Below the pieces are notes generated by a model. That model saw only the letters and a program-made list of their open reading frames with translations. It searched no databases and was not told where the DNA came from. From contig ML664157.1 in NCBI GenBank assembly GCA_007570785.1, forward strand, positions 8,229,154 to 8,293,153: a DNA stretch of 64,000 nucleotides. The letters run 5' to 3'. The position numbers and the translations under genes were made by a program. The first letter of the stretch is position 1; each line of letters starts with the position of its first letter. The DNA is from Antilocapra americana (Eukaryota > Chordata > Mammalia > Artiodactyla > Antilocapridae). Below are positions 58,700 through 64,000 of this stretch, one piece after another.

Positions 58700-59555
58700 G
58701 GAAAATGATTTTTCTGTCTTTAAAAATTTGTTGTGAAAATTTCAAAATGGACAAACAAGTAGAGTCAATGGTCCTGTATACCCTTGTACTGATTACATAG
58801 CTTTTGTGATTGCCAGCAGTCAGCTGTATTTGTTTCATCTCTTTTCCCCATCCTGGCTACCTTACCCAGCCTTTTCTTCTTTTTGGCTGGAGTAGTTTAT
58901 AATAAATGTGAAATATAATGTCATTTTACTTCTCAATATTTTAATATTAATTTTCAAAAATTTTGGATATTTTCTAATATTGCCACAATGCAATTTATGC
59001 TTAAAATTAATAAGTAATTCCCTAATATCATTTAATACCCACTCCATATTCAACTTTCACTGATTTTCTTCAAAATGTCATTTTATAGTTTGTTTAAATT
59101 AGGATCTAAACAAGACAGTTCACATGTTGTTCACATGTTGTTTACAGTTATTATTTCTCTTAAGCCTCCTTCCCCCCATCTCCCCCACATTCATCTTATT
59201 TTTTTCAGGCCACCGGCATACTGAAGAAATATGACCCACTTCCTGGATTTGACTGTTGCTTCTTTGTGGTGCAATTTAACTTCTTTCTCTTATTCTACAG
59301 ACTTAAATTTAGATCTAAAGTCAGATTCCAATTTTTTTTTTTGGACCAAAACACTTCTTAAGAGGCACATGTACTTCATTTACCCATAATGTGCCACTTT
59401 TATGATACTAAGATTAATTCCTGAATTTCAGGTGATGACATTCTGATCTTTTCAGCATATTCCTTAATAATTTTGGCATCTATTGATCACCATTCTCTGA
59501 ATCAAATTTTTATACTGGACTTATAAAATGTGATTCTATTCCTTTAGTAGTTGTT
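58700..59555 (-). mobile_element. Ancient L1M 3' UTR
   Basis: GTTGTGAAAATTTCAAAATG, CCTAATATCATTTAATACCC, TTAGGATCTAAACAAGACAG, GTTATTATTTCTCTTAAGCC and TTGTGGTGCAATTTAACTTC follow the complement of a placental L1M 3' region. It includes GTTCACATGTTG as a tandem pair at 59120-59143. Confidence 0.82.
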
Positions 59556-59818
59556 AGCTGCTGCTGCTGCTGCTAAGTCACTTCAGTTGTGTCCGACTCT
59601 GTGCAACCCCAGAGACGGCAGCCCACCAGGCTCCTCTGTCCCTGGGATTCTCCAGGCAAGAACACTGGAATGGGTTGCCATTTCCTTCTCCAATGCATGA
59701 AAGTGAAAAGTGAAAGTGAAGTCGGTGAGTCCTGTCTGACTCTTCCCGATCCCATAGACTGCAGCCTACCAGGTTCCTCCGTCCATGGGATTTTCCAGGC
59801 AAGAGTACTGGAGTGGGT
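59556..59818 (-). mobile_element. BOV-A2 SINE (dimer) with (CTG)n tail
   Basis: Two A-units in complement with the GTGAAAAGTGAAAGTGAAG linker. The left edge is about five CTG units. Diverged flanks TAGTTGTTAGC and TAGTCATTAGC may be the duplication. Confidence 0.92.
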
Positions 59819-61726
59819 TAGTCATTAGCTAGGATTCTTCTTCACAGAAAACTTTACCCTCATCCATTAATGCTTTGTTGCTATTCTGCTAGTTCATTTC
59901 AAAAAGGCAGGATAAATACCTGATTATTTTTAATGATCACTCTTTAGAGGTAAAAGCTGGAGTCAGAAGTTGATTCTGTGATGCATCACCAATCTACCTG
60001 CAGGACCGAGACACTCACTTCCCCGCTGTGGGGGAGTTTGGATGCTGCCAGCTCACAGTTGAACCCTTCTTAGTAATGTCCTCAGCAGAGGACTTGTCTT
60101 ACTCAAGGCCTTGCTGGGGAGAGTGAGACTCAATGACTGGTCACTGGTTTGGGGAGTGGGCAATGTCTTGACCTATTCTCCCTAAATTATGACAAATCTA
60201 AAAGACCATCCCAGCTCCCACACAAAATACATAAACACAATGATAAACTAAACTTTTTATCATGTTAAAGGAGTGTTATGGTGATTCCAACAAATGGCTT
60301 ATTTGAAATTTCCTATAGTACCAATCATACAATAGCATGTTTGCTTATAATGCATTATACTCTGTTGTATTGACTTGGTAATAATGAGTACATGAGCAAA
60401 ATCATAATTAAACTGGAAGGAAATTGATCTGTAGTACATAATTGATAAGATAAAGTAATAAAAAAATAATATTATATATTAAAGAGTGTATAATGATCCA
60501 TGTACAAAAGAATCACTCCTTTCAACACTGTTTATTTGTATTTCTTTATCATAAATATGAACATTGTTTATTATGTTATGTTTGGTTTAGTGCACCACTC
60601 TCTTGATAATGATATGGTGTTCTATTAGATGGAATTCTCTATTTACAAGCATATCTACATTTTTAATAATTAATGTAGAATTAATGTTAAGAAGGATGTG
60701 AATTTGAGTCTTCATAGACAAGTTAGCATTATTAGCAATGTCATTTTGATTCCAAGAGCCCCCTAATTTTTTTTCCTTACATTGTAATTGGCAATAATGT
60801 AGGGCAATTGTTTCTAGAGTCCTTCATAGACCAGTTTCATCCACCCCTCCAACTGTACCAATTTCTACCATGGTGAGAGGTATGACAAAACAAGAAACAG
60901 ACAAAAATAGGTGGAACTTCTGCTTCAATCAGAGGAGTTCCACTTTTTACTTGTCTAATATACCAGCATTTCACTCAAGCTTTCATTTTAAAAAATGTTC
61001 CTGTGCTAACTAACGTCATTGTGAAAACTGTTAATAAAGGGTATGGGCACTACAAGACATATTTAAATAAACAAAACATACCATTGATTGACTCAGAAAA
61101 TACTGACGATTTAAAAGATTTTCTTTCTTTCTACCTTCCATTATGCAAAAGTGCGTGTATATCTCATGTTTGCTGGAACTCTGTTGAATTTCACCTTGAG
61201 CCTTATTAGAAAATTAACAGTCCTTTTTTCTCTGGTCAAAATGGTTCTGTGAATATGGTGCAGTACAATCATACTCAATTGTATACTAAAGGTAAATCAG
61301 TATTTTCATAAAAATATCCCAATAAACTATGATGTTTTAGTACAATTAATGTTAAAGCATTTTAGTACAATTGATATTAAAGTACAATTAAAGTACTTTA
61401 TATAGAATGAAATGACAGAATATACTGGATTGGAAAACATAGCAAACTCTGTGCCTATTATCATTAGCTCAGATTTTCTGATGGATGTAGAGGACCTGAT
61501 CTGTTTAGCTTTAATTTGCCACTTTTACCTTTTCTCAAAAAAAACCTCTTTTTCATGTTCTCAAAAAACCCCTCATCCAAAACCCTAGTACTGAATCTTG
61601 ATTTGTCTAAACGAGGATGAGCCCTTGGGACACACCTAATGACTTTTATTGGTACATGCAGTTCAGGTTTCACAGTTCAACAGAATGAGTATCTTATGTT
61701 TTCCAACTTGGGGAGATGTTTTCTTT
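59819..61726. other. No recognisable feature
   Basis: AT-rich unique sequence. A local TACAATTAA/TAAAGTAC repeat cluster lies at 61335-61400. The 68-aa plus frame at 61003-61209 has no family features. Confidence 0.5.
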
Positions 61727-63000
61727 GCCTCCACACCATACACAAAAATAAACTCAAAATGGATCAAAGATCTAAGTGTAAGACCAGAAACTATAAAACT
61801 CTTAGAGGATAACATAGGCAAAACACTCTCCAACATAAACCAAAGCGGGATCCTCTATGACCCACCTCCCAGAATATCAGAAATAAAAGCACGAATAAAC
61901 AAATAGGACCTAATTAAAATTAAAAGCTTCTGCACAACAAAGGAAACTATAAGCAAGGTGAAAAGGCAGCCTTCAGAATGGGAGAAAATAATAGCCAATG
62001 AAGCAACGGACAAACAATTAATCTCAAAAATACACAGTCAACTCCTGCAGCTCCGTTTCAGAAAAATAAACAACCCAATCAAAAAGTGGGCCAAAGAACT
62101 TAACAGACATTTCTCCAAAGAAGACATAAAAATGGCTAACAAACACATGAAAAGATGTTCAACATCACTCATTATCAGAGAAATGCAAATTAAAACCACA
62201 ATGAGGTACCACTTTACACCAGTCAGAATGGCTGCAATCCAAAAGTCTACAAGCAATAAATGCTGGAGAGGATGTGGAGAAAAGGGAACCCTCTTACACT
62301 GTTGGTGGGAATGCAAACTAGTACAGCCACTATGGAAAACAGTGCGGAGGTTCCTTAAAAAGCTGCAAATAGTCCTGCCATATGACCCAGCAATCCCACT
62401 GCTGGGCATACACACCGAGGAAACCAGAGTTGAAAGAGCCAAGTGTACCCCAATGTTCATTGCCGCATTGTTTACAATAGCCAGGACATGGAAGCAACCT
62501 AGATGCCCATCAACTGACGAATGGATAAGAAAGCTGTGGTACATATACACAATGGAATATTACTCAGCATTAAAAAAAATTCATTTGAATCAGTTCTACT
62601 CAGGTGGACGGAACTGGAGCCTATTATCCAGATCGAAGTAAGCCAGAAGGAAAAACAATACAGTATACTAATGCATATATATGGAATTTAGAAAGATGGC
62701 AGCGAGAACCCTGCATGCAAGACAGCAAAAGGAACGCAGACATATAGAACAGACTCGTGGACTCTGTGGAAGAGGGCAAGGGTGGGATGATATGGGAGAA
62801 TGGCATTGAAACATGTTAATTATCATATGTGAAATGAATCGCCAGCCCAGGGCTGATGCTCGGGGCTGGTGCACCGAAATTTCCCAGGGGGAAGGAATCG
62901 GGAGGGAGGAGGGAGAGGGGTTCTGGAGGGGGAGCATATGTAAACCCATGGCGGTTTCATGTCATTGTATGGCAAAACCAATAAAAAAATAAATAAATAA
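61727..63000 (+). mobile_element. Ruminant L1, 5'-truncated, ORF2 C-terminus nearly open
   Basis: From about 61727 the frame reads the ORF2 region TPYTKINSKWIKDLSVRPET to ISEIKARINK. It then meets one nonsense codon (TAG at 61904-61906, where related copies have Trp) and continues in the same frame to 62566. This part includes [20 protein letters not shown] and [19 protein letters not shown]. Loss of one base near 62567 shifts the last 50 codons, so the frame ends early at 62641. The 3' UTR has the G-rich GGGAGGGAGGAGGGAGAGG block (62900) and ends in an A-rich AATAAATAAATAAA tail. It is the youngest-looking L1 in the window but lacks ORF1, the endonuclease and RT. The antisense frames of 60-170 aa are shadows. 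Confidence 0.95.
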
Positions 63001-63099
63001 AAAGTTTTGGGGCTCAGAACTGAAAAAAAAATTGCATTGTAATTAAATCTTTAACCACGCTTAAAAAAAAAAAAGAATGTAATTAAGGAAGCCCCTTGC
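63001..63099. repeat. A-rich segment after the L1 tail
   Basis: Two further A runs (63022-63031, 63062-63074), with related ATTGTAATTAA / ATGTAATTAA motifs next to them, could be tail remnants or local duplication. Confidence 0.5.
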
Positions 63100-63335
63100 T
63101 CCAGCTCCTGCTCCCTGCGAGCCATGAACACAAAGTACACCAGCCTCCAAGGGAAGGGAAAACCAAGGCCAGCAGAACAGAAAAATGGAAAGAGCTTATA
63201 CCCTTGTTAGCATCACCAGACTGCTGAATTGATCTCAAGACTTGCCTTATGCAACATAACAAATTTTCTTATTGTTTAACATAGTCTTAATTGAGGTTCC
63301 TGTTATTTTCAGCAAAAACCTCCCAAAGCATGTCC
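63100..63335 (+). mobile_element. Ancient LTR-like repeat (tentative, MaLR type)
   Basis: AACAGAAAAATGGAAAGAGC, GCATCACCAGACTGCTGAAT, TTTTCTTATTGTTTAACATA, and TCCTGTTATTTTCAGCAAAA follow the 3' half of an old mammalian LTR family. The family name is uncertain. Confidence 0.45.
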
Positions 63336-64000
63336 CCTTAAAACCCCACCAAACAAACAAAACGGCATTATGGGTATAAATATAGAAGGCAGTTCGTTAT
63401 AAAATCTTTTAAAACTTTTTAAAATTCTAGATTTTACACTGGAATTCTTTTAATCCTATTTTAGGTTTAAACTCAGCTCTGAGCAAACATGTTTTCTGGG
63501 AATTCTGGAGAGACCTTTGTGCTGGAATTTAGTGTTGTTAGGAAGATGCGGAAACTGATACAGGTGGGACCCTGGAGCCCTGCTTCTACCTATTCTGCCA
63601 TCTAGCCTGGTTCCTTCTGTCTTTATTCCACTTGACTATCCAAACCCTGACATCTGGCTTGCACCTTGCATTGCTTGCTCTCATTAACGTCGGTCCCATC
63701 AGTGAGCACACAACTCTATTGCATGTCAAGGTTTTTCATGTTTTAATTTATTTTGATGACTCAGGTGTTTTAAGATATGAATCGGTTCTCTGTTGTCAAT
63801 AAGACTGGAGGCAATTTTAAATAATGCAGTAGGAAATAAAGCTATAGGTAGGTACATTTGCTGCAGCTTAAGTAACATCAACAGTGGGGAAAACAATAAG
63901 GATCACTGAAGGGATGAATAAGATAATAAGGTGTATCTGTGGAGCTGAGAAATAGCTTCCTTTCCAGACCATTTATTCTTGTTCAGACTAGTATAGTTTA
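63336..64000. other. No recognisable feature
   Basis: Unique AT-rich sequence to the window end. Confidence 0.5.

Noticed and set aside
1..64000. CRISPR arrays, tandem-repeat satellites, phage or plasmid genes, or other exotic system
   Set aside because: No regularly spaced direct repeats, no prokaryotic coding density and no long tandem arrays were seen; the repeated words all trace to SINE, LINE or L1 families.

Overview
The window is nuclear DNA of a ruminant, almost certainly a bovid. It contains the BovB (RTE-clade) LINE, the BovB-mobilised Bov-tA and BOV-A2 SINEs, a CHR-type cetartiodactyl SINE and the ruminant L1 3' UTR. Older placental repeats (MIR, L2, L1M, MER5A, MLT1-like LTR) underlie these. 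The DNA is AT-rich. One run of exactly 100 N (50768-50867) is a conventional assembly gap of unknown size. I found no intact protein-coding gene, no multi-exon structure, no functional RNA gene, no CpG-island promoter and no CRISPR or prokaryotic feature. The long open frames are LINE ORF2 remnants, antisense shadows of them, or SINE read-through. It reads as intergenic or deep intronic sequence.

Layout. 1-10 kb: a 5'-truncated ruminant L1 (943-2121, minus), several Bov-tA SINEs, a SINE/BovB pair with no spacer (5711-6519), MIRs and an MLT1-like LTR (7975-8385). 10-21 kb: a SINE with perfect target-site duplications (TSDs), two successive L1s each bounded by TSDs (12097-12964 and 13089-13767), and a 4.4 kb older L1 (16375-20800, minus) that later received a SINE and two BovB copies. 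21-33 kb: old L1M, MIR and other ancient repeats separated by unique sequence. 33-43 kb: a full-length 7SL RNA pseudogene (33726-34025), a probable solo LTR (39765-40245), a 3'-less L1 fragment abutting MER5A (40766-41291), and L2-like sequence. 43-50 kb: a 57-bp BovB insertion with TSD, then the longest BovB (47171-49267, minus), which keeps part of the linker after the endonuclease and most of the reverse transcriptase in broken frames. 50-51 kb: a processed pseudogene of APH1B (gamma-secretase subunit), minus strand, its start codon just beside the assembly gap. 51-64 kb: BOV-A2 dimers, L1M, a 22-bp-arm perfect hairpin (58058-58107), and a relatively young L1 (61727-63000, plus).

No genes cooperate here. 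What the window records is retrotransposition history: BovB mobilised SINEs, L1 probably made the APH1B and 7SL copies, and nested insertions give a relative order of events. I looked for an undescribed system and found none. The most distinctive items are the two gene-derived pseudogenes, the very short TSD-flanked insertions, the 3'-truncated L1 joined to MER5A, and the hairpin cluster. All identifications rest on recalled family consensus features, not on a database search.
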